Below, piece after piece: positions 36,686-45,303 of a stretch of DNA of 64,000 bases. The position numbers and the translations under genes were made by a program. The stretch's first letter is position 1. Every line of letters starts with the position of its first letter. The notes beneath the pieces are model-generated. The model ran no database searches, was not told the DNA's origin, and saw nothing but the letters and a program-made list of their open reading frames with translations. The DNA comes from Gracilibacillus lacisalsi DSM 19029. Its GTDB lineage: Bacteria > Bacillota > Bacilli > Bacillales > Amphibacillaceae. The DNA lies in contig NZ_KB898678.1 in the NCBI RefSeq assembly GCF_000377765.1, positions 1 to 64,000 on the forward strand, given 5' to 3'.

Positions 36686-38344
36686 ATGAGGAAAAAGAGT
36701 TTTCATTGGTATCTATTACTTGTATTTCTATTAACTGTTGGCATTGTTGCTGGATGTTCTGATAGTGATACCACTGAAAGTGTAGAAGAAGAGACAAATG
36801 ATTCTGAAACAAACGATGAAGCAGGTGAGGAGGATGACGTATTTGTATTAGGTGAGGAGCCACTGGAAATTTCAATGTTTGGCAATTATGACTGGTACAC
36901 CATGCCTGGATGGGGGGATGATGTAGCAACAGCTTGGATAAAAGAAAATAAAAAAGTAGATATAACTGCGATTGACGGTGGTGGGAATGCTGAACAAAAA
37001 TTAACCACGATGATTGCAGGCGATGAGCTGCCTGATTTTATTTGGACAGATCGTGGGGCAGCTGTTGAAAGATTACGGGAAGGTGGAGCACTTGTCCCAT
37101 TGGATCCTTATCTTGATAAGTATACAAATTTAAGAGACTGGTTCGGTGAAGAAGGTATTAATATGCTTCGTTCAGATGACGGCAAGTTATATCAATTTCC
37201 AAACTGGTATAATTCGAGCCCATTTGGCAATGCTGGGTATGTCGTAAATAAAGGAATTTATGAGGATTTAGGATCTCCTCCATTAGAGACTACAGAAGAT
37301 TTATATCAATACTTACAATTAGTAAAAGACAAATATCCAGATGTTATTCCGTTTGAAACAGGTATAGATGGTCAAGGGATTAATGTTTTATATTCTGCTT
37401 TTGCCGAGGGAGAATCTCCGGCTAATATTAACAATGTAGCAGTCCCGAACGGAGATCAGTTAACGTCGATTTTTACGGATGGGAATTATATTGAATCTTT
37501 ACAATATGTTAGTAAATTGTTCCGTGAAGGATTGCTTACTCAAGACGCTTTAACACAAGATCAGGATATGGTTATTGAGAAAGTCACATCAGGTAACATA
37601 GCTGTTTTCGCATCTGCAAGTCCAACTGATCATGCCAGAACTGGTCATTATAATCTTTTGGAAGAAGATCCTGATGGAGGATATTTCATGATTCATCCCA
37701 TTCATAAAGAAGGATTAGATTCAAATGAAGTTTACCCAGGTTCTTATAATATGATGGGGTGGAATGTAAGTGTTATCACTAAAGGTGCGGAAGATCCCGA
37801 GAAGGTTTTTGCTTTCTTGGATTGGTTAACAGGACCTGAAGGGCAGGCTTCACTCATATTTGGTCCTGAGGGAGAATATTGGGATGGATTTGATGAAGAA
37901 GGATTCCCACAATTTACGGAAAAATACTATGAGGACCCTGAAGGTTTAGCGAAAGTGGAAGAAGATACAGCGAATTTTCAATGGAATGGGAATTCTAATT
38001 TCTTAGATACAGCGAAAGCTAAATTTGAAGAAACATTACCTGAGGAACATCGTAATTGGACGACGCACTGGCAAAATACAATTACATGGGATACCCAATA
38101 TGATGCAACACAATATTTGAATATTAGCCCGATTCCCGAAAGTGAGGAAGGGATTATCCAGCAACGTGTAGGAGAAATTTTTGAGGAGGCTCGTGCCAAA
38201 GCAGTTTATGCACAAAGCGATGAAGAAGTCGAGCAGATAATGGCCGAAGCTGAAACAGCGGCTCAGGATGTAGGTTATCAACAACTCCTTGAATTTCAAA
38301 CTGAAAAATGGCAAGAGAATCTAGCGATTATGGCTGGGCAATAA
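36686..38344 (+). CDS. ABC transporter substrate-binding lipoprotein, LplA type
   Basis: A large 552-residue solute-binding lipoprotein typical of the LplA/YtcQ class. The signal peptide ends IVAGC, with Cys24 as lipid site, followed by an acidic linker (about 25-55). I choose ATG 36686 behind AAAAGGGG; a TTG at 36665 would lengthen the signal peptide without need. The mature part has LPDFIWTDRGAAVERLREGGALVPLDPY and YNMMGWNVSVITKGAEDPEKVFAFLDW. Large LplA-like proteins bind oligosaccharides, and the genomic setting suggests chitin-derived ones. Confidence 0.86.
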   Translation: MRKKSFHWYLLLVFLLTVGIVAGCSDSDTTESVEEETNDSETNDEAGEEDDVFVLGEEPLEISMFGNYDWYTMPGWGDDVATAWIKENKKVDITAIDGGGNAEQKLTTMIAGDELPDFIWTDRGAAVERLREGGALVPLDPYLDKYTNLRDWFGEEGINMLRSDDGKLYQFPNWYNSSPFGNAGYVVNKGIYEDLGSPPLETTEDLYQYLQLVKDKYPDVIPFETGIDGQGINVLYSAFAEGESPANINNVAVPNGDQLTSIFTDGNYIESLQYVSKLFREGLLTQDALTQDQDMVIEKVTSGNIAVFASASPTDHARTGHYNLLEEDPDGGYFMIHPIHKEGLDSNEVYPGSYNMMGWNVSVITKGAEDPEKVFAFLDWLTGPEGQASLIFGPEGEYWDGFDEEGFPQFTEKYYEDPEGLAKVEEDTANFQWNGNSNFLDTAKAKFEETLPEEHRNWTTHWQNTITWDTQYDATQYLNISPIPESEEGIIQQRVGEIFEEARAKAVYAQSDEEVEQIMAEAETAAQDVGYQQLLEFQTEKWQENLAIMAGQ

Positions 38345-38373
38345 ATGATTAAATGGAAGGGGAGTAAATCATC

Positions 38374-39102
38374 ATGGAATCGATGGGAATGATCGGTAGA
38401 TTTTATCAAATATCGTATTGGATGATGAAATTACTACTGGTAAATATGATATGGGTCATTTTTAATTTTCCAATCGTGTATATGGTACTGGCTACATTAA
38501 CAGTAAACAGTATGGATGAACTGTATTTGCTTCTTATCATCATCATACTGTTACTCCCCTTTATTTTCTTTCCCGCCACTAATGCAATGTTTGCGGTAGT
38601 AAGAAGAGGAGTGTTATATAAGAAGGATGATAGATTACTATCTTATTTCTGGAAGACATATAAACAAAATTATGCTCGCAGTCTTGTAGGTGGGATAACG
38701 ATTACTGTTCTTTGGTTTGTTTGGATTTACAATTATCAATTATCAGGGATTGAGTTAGGTTCTGGATTGTCTTATATTTACCTCGCTCTTACTATGTTTT
38801 TATTAGCATTTACGAGTTATTTCTTTGCGGATAGTGTACATTATCACCTTACATTTATTGCATCCATTAAAAAATCTATCATAATGAGTATAGGTTTTCC
38901 GCATTATACCATTTCTATAATTGGTGTTTCAGGTGTTTGCCTATATATTTTATACTGGCTACATCCCGTATTTCTTGTGTTGTATGGTGGGATTTTGCCT
39001 GCAATTATCTGTTTTCTAGGTTATTATTTCATTTACCTAAGAGCAAAAAGAGTTAAGGAAACGAATGAAAGTAAAAAACAATGGAACCCCCAAAAAGCAT
39101 AA
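38374..39102 (+). CDS. YesL-like membrane protein (DUF624)
   Basis: A 242-residue membrane protein with about five hydrophobic spans, beginning FYQISYWMMKLLLVNMIWVIFNFP, the typical YesL/DUF624 start. Members accompany LplABC-type importers in Bacillus (the yesLMN region of the rhamnogalacturonan cluster), but their role is not established; assistance to the transporter or signalling is often supposed. Start ATG 38374 lies after AAGGGGAG. It is the last gene before a strong terminator. No enzymatic motif is visible. Confidence 0.82.
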   Translation: MESMGMIGRFYQISYWMMKLLLVNMIWVIFNFPIVYMVLATLTVNSMDELYLLLIIIILLLPFIFFPATNAMFAVVRRGVLYKKDDRLLSYFWKTYKQNYARSLVGGITITVLWFVWIYNYQLSGIELGSGLSYIYLALTMFLLAFTSYFFADSVHYHLTFIASIKKSIIMSIGFPHYTISIIGVSGVCLYILYWLHPVFLVLYGGILPAIICFLGYYFIYLRAKRVKETNESKKQWNPQKA

Positions 39103-39132
39103 GCGGCCAGCTCATTGGTCGCTTATGCTTTT
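39092..39132 (+). terminator. Terminator of the LplBCA-type importer operon
   Basis: AAAAGCATAAGCGGCCA pairs with TGGTCGCTTATGCTTTT (one G-T pair), with a T-rich 3' end. It overlaps the end of the YesL-like gene. Confidence 0.85.
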
Positions 39133-39409
39133 GTGTTTGTGAAAATATATCACTTGGTATCATAATTATTAGTAATGATAATGCCGTATCTTGGACTTTC
39201 ACAGAATTAATAATTCGAGTTGCCAGGTCTACCATTGATGTAGCGCATGCATAAAACGTAGACTGCCCACTACACTTTACAATTTTCTATTTGTCTACTG
39301 TTCCTTTGCTCTTACCTAAAATCCTTAGTTCATTAACAAACTAAATCTTTTGTGATTGAATTGAAGAAAGAAGCAGAAAATATCACCAATTACATCAACT
39401 TCACCAACT
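39133..39409. other. Gene-free gap between convergent operons
   Basis: AT-rich spacer in which I see no gene, operator-like word or repeat. Short frames on both strands lack ribosome sites. Confidence 0.6.
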
Positions 39410-39450
39410 GCAACTTTCGGCAACATTTCACTGCTGTTGCCGAAAGTTGC
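39410..39450 (-). other. Perfect 15-bp stem-loop after the kinase gene
   Basis: GCAACTTTCGGCAAC (39410-39424) and GTTGCCGAAAGTTGC (39436-39450) are exact inverted repeats around 11 bases, two bases beyond the kinase stop codon. On the minus strand there is no T tract after it, so it may protect the mRNA 3' end or be a weak terminator. Confidence 0.7.
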
Positions 39451-39452
39451 TA

Positions 39453-40469
39453 TCATCTAATTACATCACGGATTTGGTGGTTGCTTGCTTGTAAAATCTC
39501 TTGCTTGGTAGATAGCGGTGTATCACCTACAATGGTATGTGCTAGCATACATGAATTGGTCGCAAACTGAATGATTTGTTGTGGTTGATAGTCTTGGAGT
39601 TTTCCGTGAATAATGCCTGTTGCAAAGGCATCACCAGCTCCGATTCGGTCCAAAACACGAAATTGTTCTTGCTTTGCATAATGAAATTTCCCTGCCTGAT
39701 ATAAATAGCCTTTGATAGAATGGTAGTCATCATGATGAATTGTTCGATGGGTACCTGCTATCATAGATATGTTATAATCCTCTGCCACTTTTGGAATCAG
39801 TTCCTCTAACTGTTTTTCACGTTCTTGATGCTGACAGTGGTATTCTAATGTGTAAAGTGCATCTTTCTCATTCATCATCACCATATCAGCGATGTTTAGT
39901 AGTTGGTCATAGTATGGTTTTGCTTTTAGATGGCCGTTTTCTCCCCATAGAGAAGGACGGTAATTGCAATCAAAGAGAACAGTACCGCCCTGCTCCTTGA
40001 CTAAATTAGCTAACCGTATCATTTGCTGTCGAACATTTTCATTCATAGCTAGTGTTATCCCACATACATGTAATAAGTCGATCTCTTCAGCGATTTTATG
40101 AAATGAATAGTTGGATTTACTTGCGGTATTAAAGCTACTTTCCATACGATTGGAGTAAGTTACACGACTTGGCCGAGCACCAATTCCATTCTCTAAAAAA
40201 TACATTCCGATATAATTACCTGATCGGGCGATATAATCGGTCGAAATGCCGAGCTTTTGTAAATGAGAAATAGCAGCATCACCAATTGGATTAGCTGGTA
40301 GTGTTGAAATGAGTGCACTTTCATATCCTAATTTTTCGATGCTGCCAGTAATATTTACCCCTGTACCCGAAAACGAATATTGTAAAGAATTGGCTTGTGT
40401 CAGCAGTAGATTCTCAGGCACTTGCATACGCATCATTACTTCCCCAAAGGCTGCGATTTTCTTAGACAT
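39453..40469 (-). CDS. kdgK: PfkB-family sugar kinase, 2-keto-3-deoxygluconate kinase type
   Basis: A 338-residue ribokinase/PfkB-fold kinase, starting MSKKIAAFGEVMMRMQVPE and carrying the C-terminal signature RIGAGDAFATGIIHG with the catalytic Asp. The N-terminal GEVMMR, SGTGVNI and YFLENGIGARPSRVTY segments are those of KDG kinases. It would phosphorylate 2-keto-3-deoxygluconate to KDPG. ATG 40469 is chosen; TTG 40478 is an alternative. The start overlaps the end of the aldolase gene, so the two are coupled. Glucosaminate itself as kinase substrate remains possible. Confidence 0.83.
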   Translation of the reverse strand: MSKKIAAFGEVMMRMQVPENLLLTQANSLQYSFSGTGVNITGSIEKLGYESALISTLPANPIGDAAISHLQKLGISTDYIARSGNYIGMYFLENGIGARPSRVTYSNRMESSFNTASKSNYSFHKIAEEIDLLHVCGITLAMNENVRQQMIRLANLVKEQGGTVLFDCNYRPSLWGENGHLKAKPYYDQLLNIADMVMMNEKDALYTLEYHCQHQEREKQLEELIPKVAEDYNISMIAGTHRTIHHDDYHSIKGYLYQAGKFHYAKQEQFRVLDRIGAGDAFATGIIHGKLQDYQPQQIIQFATNSCMLAHTIVGDTPLSTKQEILQASNHQIRDVIR

Positions 40470-41214
40470 ATTGATCAACCAGCTTTTTTACTTGTTGTAG
40501 TAAGAAGGTTACATCATCAACGTTAGTCTTGCCAGTTTCTTTATCAATAATCGATGAATAAACATGGGGAATGATCTGCGGTACATTGGCTGATAAGGCA
40601 ATATCCAATATTTCAGTGAAGTTTGTTTTATCTATACCGCCAGTAGGCTCTAGTGCAAAGTTTTCTTCACCACACGCTTTGGCGACGGCTTTGTACTCAT
40701 CTATTGTCGCTAAACCTTGCATTGGAAAATATTTAAGTGCCTTTCCTCCCATATCACGAACTAATGAAATAGCAGATTTGACAGGAACCATTGCTTTTTC
40801 CGCATGTTCACTAATAGGACCTGTTGAAATATTGACGTAACCAATCTTCCCAGAAGGTGTTACTAAGCTATTAATCCAACAATCTTGCTTATCCGTATTT
40901 GCTTTCGTGTGTCCGACATATGGAAATACTTGATTTATATGTTTGCCCGTATATTGTTTTGCTATCTCAGCAACTACTGGTGCTTGCCTACTATCACCTG
41001 CTCCGAGTCCGATCGAGACTGCATCCTCTGTTGTTGCACCATACGCTTTCATAGCCTGTATAGCTTCATCTGTTGTTCGGTAATCCTTGGACAGAACACC
41101 AACTAGTACATGTTTTTCAGCAGCTTGATAGATATCTTTCGCGTTATCGATACTGTTGGCTAATACATTTAAAGCAACCCGATTTTGATAAAAATGATTA
41201 AAAATAGAAGCCAT
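40462..41214 (-). CDS. dgaF: DgaF-family 2-keto-3-deoxy-6-phosphogluconate aldolase
   Basis: A 250-residue aldolase of the DgaF family (D-glucosaminate pathway), which splits KDPG into pyruvate and glyceraldehyde-3-phosphate. The protein runs NRVALNVLANSIDNAKDIYQAAEKHVLVGVLSK-like, with QVFPYVGHTKAN, NISTGPISEHA, the presumed Schiff-base Lys161 in GGKALKYFPMQGL, and ALEPTGGIDKTNF. It overlaps the ammonia-lyase stop by one base (TAATG) and the kinase start by eight, indicating tight translational coupling. It acts in the cytoplasm. Confidence 0.88.
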   Translation of the reverse strand: MASIFNHFYQNRVALNVLANSIDNAKDIYQAAEKHVLVGVLSKDYRTTDEAIQAMKAYGATTEDAVSIGLGAGDSRQAPVVAEIAKQYTGKHINQVFPYVGHTKANTDKQDCWINSLVTPSGKIGYVNISTGPISEHAEKAMVPVKSAISLVRDMGGKALKYFPMQGLATIDEYKAVAKACGEENFALEPTGGIDKTNFTEILDIALSANVPQIIPHVYSSIIDKETGKTNVDDVTFLLQQVKKLVDQYV

Positions 41215-42320
41215 TATGAACTACCTCCTAAAATCTCCTGGATTCTTTGAACAATAATCTCGATATCATTTCCCTGTAATGGGCGGGGATCAATATCGAA
41301 AAAGCCTTGCTTTACTCCATAATCTCTAGTGTAGATAGCGATCTTTCCGATTCTTAAAGCAGTAGCTAATTCTTCTGCACTCATGTTTGCTTGGATGGGG
41401 TTAACCTTGATTCTTCCTCGATAAATCTCTCTTCCCGCTTCATCTTGGACAATATCAACGGTTACACCATCCAATTCATTTAATACATGTAAGGCTTGAA
41501 GGCTATCTCGCTCTTCTCGACTATGATCTTCTTTGTTAAAAAAATGATCAATTGCCTGAAGTAACCCGAAAATTGCTTCTTTTCCTACTTTCATACTTCT
41601 GCCGATTCCATATAATTGGACTTTTACCCAATCAATGTATTGTTTTTTTCCTGCTACAATCCCCGAGGTTGGCCCTTCGATAGCTTTCGAACCACTGAAG
41701 ACAACAAGATCGGAACAGGATATATATTTTTGCAGATCTTCTTCAGCAGCAGCATCAATAATGAAGGGAATGCCATATTTTTTGGCAACGTCCCATGCAT
41801 CCTCAACCGTTATCATGTTTTTTTGAACGGCATGATGAGATTGAACATATAAAATAGCACACGTATTGTCGTTTATCGTTTCTTCTAAATGTTCCTTCCT
41901 ACCTTCATTCGCATAGCCGGCTTCTACTAGTCTTCCACCTCCTAAATGAATCATGGTTTCTATTGGAGCTCCGTATTGAACATTGTGTCCTTTAAATAAG
42001 ATCACTTCATTTTCTGGAATGTCTTTTTGGTGTAGCTTTAAACTATCAAACTTATTTCCCTTTGTTACGAGAGCTGCAATTGACATTGCGATTCCACTAG
42101 AAGCAGAATTAACGACGACCGCATCTTCACTGTCTAATTTATCCGCTATATAGCTCCCTGCTTTATCTACTAAATCAGCTATTTCGATATAGTTTTGTGC
42201 TCCTATTTTCATTGCGTCCATAACACTGTCATTTGGTGCCGATACCCCTAAAATGCTCATTCTGCCACTTGCATTAATGACTCGCTTTAACCCGTATTTA
42301 GCATGTAATGAGTTCGCCAT
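41214..42320 (-). CDS. dgaE: DgaE-family PLP-dependent ammonia lyase (D-glucosaminate type)
   Basis: A 368-residue SelA-like PLP enzyme. DgaE converts D-glucosaminate-6-phosphate to KDPG and ammonia. Visible are the KRVINASGRMSILG start, NSASSGIAMSIAALV, IIDAAAEEDLQKY (cofactor Asp) and the PLP-lysine region VVFSGSKAIEGPTSGI with Lys212. Start ATG follows AAGGAGTGGTAAAAG, and it overlaps the amidohydrolase gene by 23 bases. With a KDG kinase next door and no glucosaminate PTS, its substrate here may be unphosphorylated glucosaminate. This is inference; a galactosaminate or other amino-aldonate is an alternative. Confidence 0.86.
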   Translation of the reverse strand: MANSLHAKYGLKRVINASGRMSILGVSAPNDSVMDAMKIGAQNYIEIADLVDKAGSYIADKLDSEDAVVVNSASSGIAMSIAALVTKGNKFDSLKLHQKDIPENEVILFKGHNVQYGAPIETMIHLGGGRLVEAGYANEGRKEHLEETINDNTCAILYVQSHHAVQKNMITVEDAWDVAKKYGIPFIIDAAAEEDLQKYISCSDLVVFSGSKAIEGPTSGIVAGKKQYIDWVKVQLYGIGRSMKVGKEAIFGLLQAIDHFFNKEDHSREERDSLQALHVLNELDGVTVDIVQDEAGREIYRGRIKVNPIQANMSAEELATALRIGKIAIYTRDYGVKQGFFDIDPRPLQGNDIEIIVQRIQEILGGSS

Positions 42321-43398
42321 CTTTTACCACTCCTTTAGGTACGATGATTTGATTGGTAATTCTCTCTTCTCCAACTGAATCAACTAAAACCGTTTTTTTA
42401 TTTTCCATCTTAAATATTGTCAAGTTAGCAATTTCACCTGCTGCACAGGTAGCTAACTCAGGCATTCCTATAGCTTGGGCAGGGTATATGGTTATGGCAT
42501 TGATGACTTGTTCCAAAGAGTAGCCAAGATAGAGAAATTTACTGGCTACATGAGCTAAGCTGTACACTGGACCATTCTGCCGATTCTTCCGGTAAATATC
42601 AGTACTGATCGAAAAAGGATAGATTTGATGCTTTTTGGCATACTCCGCAACTTGAAAGGAAAAGCTTGCACTGCCGTGGCCAACATCTAACAACACCCCA
42701 CGGTGGATTGCCTGTTGCAGTTCTTTTAGTGGATTACCATTCTGATCAAATAAATTATTGCTTTTCCCGTTTAGAAAATGTGTCACAATATCCTTTCGAT
42801 CTAGTAATCTTAAAATATCGTTAATAGCTGGCGGTGCTGAGCCAATATGTACCATTAATGGTAGGGAGGTAAGACGAGAAAATTTTTTGGCGATTTGTAA
42901 TGGGATAATGTTGTTGTCCTTTACCACACTGTTACTTATTCTAGCTTTAAGTCCAATGATTTTCTCGTGGTATTTAGCAATGGCATCTACCACTTTCTGT
43001 TCATCTATCCATTCCAGATTAGATAGTTCATCCATTCTTGTAAGGCCGATAGCTGAAATATTTAAAAACACATATAAATTTGTCTTATGTACCTTCTCAG
43101 CATCAAGGATATCGCTTACATTGTTTGCGCCACAACTTCCAGCGTCCACAATGGTTGTTACACCTTGTTTAACACCAATTTCATCTATTTCGTCTCCGTA
43201 TGGATATAATGCTTTATTTGCATGTACATGTAGATCAATCCACCCGCTCGACACATAACAGCCAGAATAATTGAGTTTTTCCTGCGCTATTCCTTTTCCA
43301 GCCTTGGTAATGTCAGCAATTCGACCATTTCTAATCACCATATCCACTTTCCGCCCAGTAGCGAATTTCACATTCTGTAGTACATACGAATATGTCAT
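42298..43398 (-). CDS. Amidohydrolase/deacetylase of the EF_0837 family
   Basis: A 366-residue amidohydrolase-superfamily metal enzyme that often travels with DgaE/DgaF-like genes. Metal motifs seen are DLHVHAN (His57, His59), VDAGSCGANN, the probable carbamylated lysine in IIGLKARIS, LMVHIGSAPP and the terminal FSISTDIY aspartate. I choose ATG 43398, eight bases past AAGGGGTG; GTG 43407 overlaps that site. First gene of the four-gene operon. By context it would deacetylate an N-acetyl-aldonate such as N-acetylglucosaminate. The substrate is inferred, since the family is annotated with broad dihydroorotase-like names. Confidence 0.82.
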   Translation of the reverse strand: MTYSYVLQNVKFATGRKVDMVIRNGRIADITKAGKGIAQEKLNYSGCYVSSGWIDLHVHANKALYPYGDEIDEIGVKQGVTTIVDAGSCGANNVSDILDAEKVHKTNLYVFLNISAIGLTRMDELSNLEWIDEQKVVDAIAKYHEKIIGLKARISNSVVKDNNIIPLQIAKKFSRLTSLPLMVHIGSAPPAINDILRLLDRKDIVTHFLNGKSNNLFDQNGNPLKELQQAIHRGVLLDVGHGSASFSFQVAEYAKKHQIYPFSISTDIYRKNRQNGPVYSLAHVASKFLYLGYSLEQVINAITIYPAQAIGMPELATCAAGEIANLTIFKMENKKTVLVDSVGEERITNQIIVPKGVVKDGELITC

Positions 43399-43436
43399 AT
43401 ATTTCACCCCTTATGATAAAAGAATATCAATTTTAA

Positions 43437-43452
43437 GTATAGATGTCTATAC
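43437..43452. promoter_or_regulatory. Palindromic operator-like site between amidohydrolase operon and sensor kinase
   Basis: GTATAGATGTCTATAC is a near-perfect palindrome of the GTATAGAC half-site. It stands 39 bases before the amidohydrolase start, in the divergent gap, and probably controls the glucosaminate-type operon. Confidence 0.6.
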
Positions 43453-43507
43453 ATTAGGTGGTGAATTTATAAATATTATCTGCTTGTTTGACGCAATTGA
43501 TATAGTA

Positions 43508-43570
43508 TTTACTTGATAATGGATTGGTGATATAATCCAACTAAATTTCTGTTAATGGTATAGATGACTG
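43508..43570 (+). promoter_or_regulatory. Promoter and operator-like site of the two-component operon
   Basis: TTTACT (43508-43513) and TATAAT (43531-43536) are 17 bases apart, followed by TGGTATAGATGACT (43556-43569), another member of the GGTATAGA family, just before the ribosome site. Confidence 0.5.
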
Positions 43571-43587
43571 TATAGGAGGTGTGTAGC

Positions 43588-45303
43588 TTGTATAGATGGT
43601 TTAAAAAGTCGGTTCAGCATCAATTAATTGTATTTGTGTTGTTAGCTGTACTCATTCCAATTAGTTTGTTAGGTACTATTTCTTATTTCACAGCAAATCA
43701 TCTTGCGAAACAACGAGCAACGGAATCTGCCCAATCTTCCTTGGACCAGCTAGAAAAATCTCTTGAATTTATTGTGAATGATGTTGATAATATGTCAGTT
43801 TTTTTAATTGGAAATGAAGATGTGCAACAATATTTAAAAACAGAGAAAAACACGGTGCAACAAAGATGGAATATCTATGGTTTTTTATCTAATTTGACCT
43901 ATTCTAAATCCTATATTGCAAATATCTTAATTGAACCGCTCAATAAAAACCAGAATATTTCTACCCTTTCAACTTTATCTTCTAATACTGAATATAGCGT
44001 GAATCATAAACAGAACGTTATCAAAAGTTTTCGATATGAAAATGATGTCATTACTTTGCATCGCCCGATAAGAAGTACTGATGACTACCAACTAATTGGC
44101 TATTTGAACATTTATCTGGATCAACAAGTTATGGAAAAATATATACAAGCTGTAGATTTGGAGTGGGGTGGCACAACATATTTATTGAAGGATGATATCT
44201 TATTAGCTGCTGGTAATCGTTCCAATACTGATGTTCATCTGAAAGATTTATCTCAACGGTTAAAAGCAAATCAAAACCCATTAACAACAAAGATGGAGGG
44301 GATGGAGAACACAATTATATCTAGTAAAGTGCCAGAAGTTGATTGGGCATTAATTAGTGTCATCCCTACAAAGAAATTTACCGCTGAGAACCGAAAGTTT
44401 TTACAACTAACCTTGTTGGCAATTATTATCGCAATTCTTCTAGTCACGGCATTAGTGTTGTTTTTCGTTCGTAAAGTGATTGGACCTTTGTCGAAGTTAA
44501 CAGAAGTTATACAAACTTCTGATCCAACAGCTGGTTTGAAGTTGGTATCCTTACATTCAAGTGATGAGATTGGCTTATTATTGGATAGCTATAATAAATT
44601 GAATAAGCGAATTTATCATTTGCTGGATCAAATAAAAAGAAATGAAGCACGGAAGAGAGAAATAGATTTACAAGCCTTACAGGCGCAAATAAACCCGCAT
44701 TTCTTATACAATACATTAGCTTCGATTCACTGGATGGCACTAGTGAATCATGATATCAAGATTTCCAGAATGGTTTCTGCCTTGAGTAATTTTTTAAGAT
44801 ACAGTCTTAATAAAGGTAATGAATATTGCACGATAAAACAAGAGCTTGAGCATCTTGATAACTATGTGAGAATCCAACAATTACGATATCCTAATCTATT
44901 TCAATTGAACATAGATATTCCAAAAGAAGTGGAGGAATATTATATGCTGAAATTAGTATTACAACCTTTAATTGAAAATAGCATTATTCATGGATTATTG
45001 CCTAACGAAAACAAGCAAGGAAAAATCGATATAACAGGGTGTTGGGAGCAAGATAGTTTATGTATACATGTTCACGATAATGGAATCGGTATGTCAAAGG
45101 AAAAACTTAAAGAATTAAACGAGTGGTTCTTAATAGATGAAAAATTAGAAGAAGTGGTTGGAACAAGTTATGGTCTTCGAAATGTTAATTTAAGATTATC
45201 TATGCATTATGGCTCAACATCAAGGTTGACAATGAATAGTGAAAAAAATAAAGGAACAACTATTTCATTTGTTGTTCCGTTAGAAAAGAGGTTTATAAAA
45301 TGA
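43588..45303 (+). CDS. YesM-type membrane sensor histidine kinase
   Basis: A 571-residue sensor kinase with two membrane spans (about 12-35 and 270-295) enclosing an extracellular sensing domain, a HAMP linker, and the His_kinase domain with phosphoacceptor His371 in QAQINPHFLYNTLASIHWMA, followed by the ATPase (LVLQPLIENSIIHG, VHDNGIGMS, GLRNVNLRL). Start TTG 43588 lies eight bases after AGGAGG; GTG 43579 falls within that site. It pairs with the next gene by a four-base overlap. It probably senses an extracellular sugar linked to the importer and chitinase downstream. Confidence 0.9.
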   Translation: MYRWFKKSVQHQLIVFVLLAVLIPISLLGTISYFTANHLAKQRATESAQSSLDQLEKSLEFIVNDVDNMSVFLIGNEDVQQYLKTEKNTVQQRWNIYGFLSNLTYSKSYIANILIEPLNKNQNISTLSTLSSNTEYSVNHKQNVIKSFRYENDVITLHRPIRSTDDYQLIGYLNIYLDQQVMEKYIQAVDLEWGGTTYLLKDDILLAAGNRSNTDVHLKDLSQRLKANQNPLTTKMEGMENTIISSKVPEVDWALISVIPTKKFTAENRKFLQLTLLAIIIAILLVTALVLFFVRKVIGPLSKLTEVIQTSDPTAGLKLVSLHSSDEIGLLLDSYNKLNKRIYHLLDQIKRNEARKREIDLQALQAQINPHFLYNTLASIHWMALVNHDIKISRMVSALSNFLRYSLNKGNEYCTIKQELEHLDNYVRIQQLRYPNLFQLNIDIPKEVEEYYMLKLVLQPLIENSIIHGLLPNENKQGKIDITGCWEQDSLCIHVHDNGIGMSKEKLKELNEWFLIDEKLEEVVGTSYGLRNVNLRLSMHYGSTSRLTMNSEKNKGTTISFVVPLEKRFIK

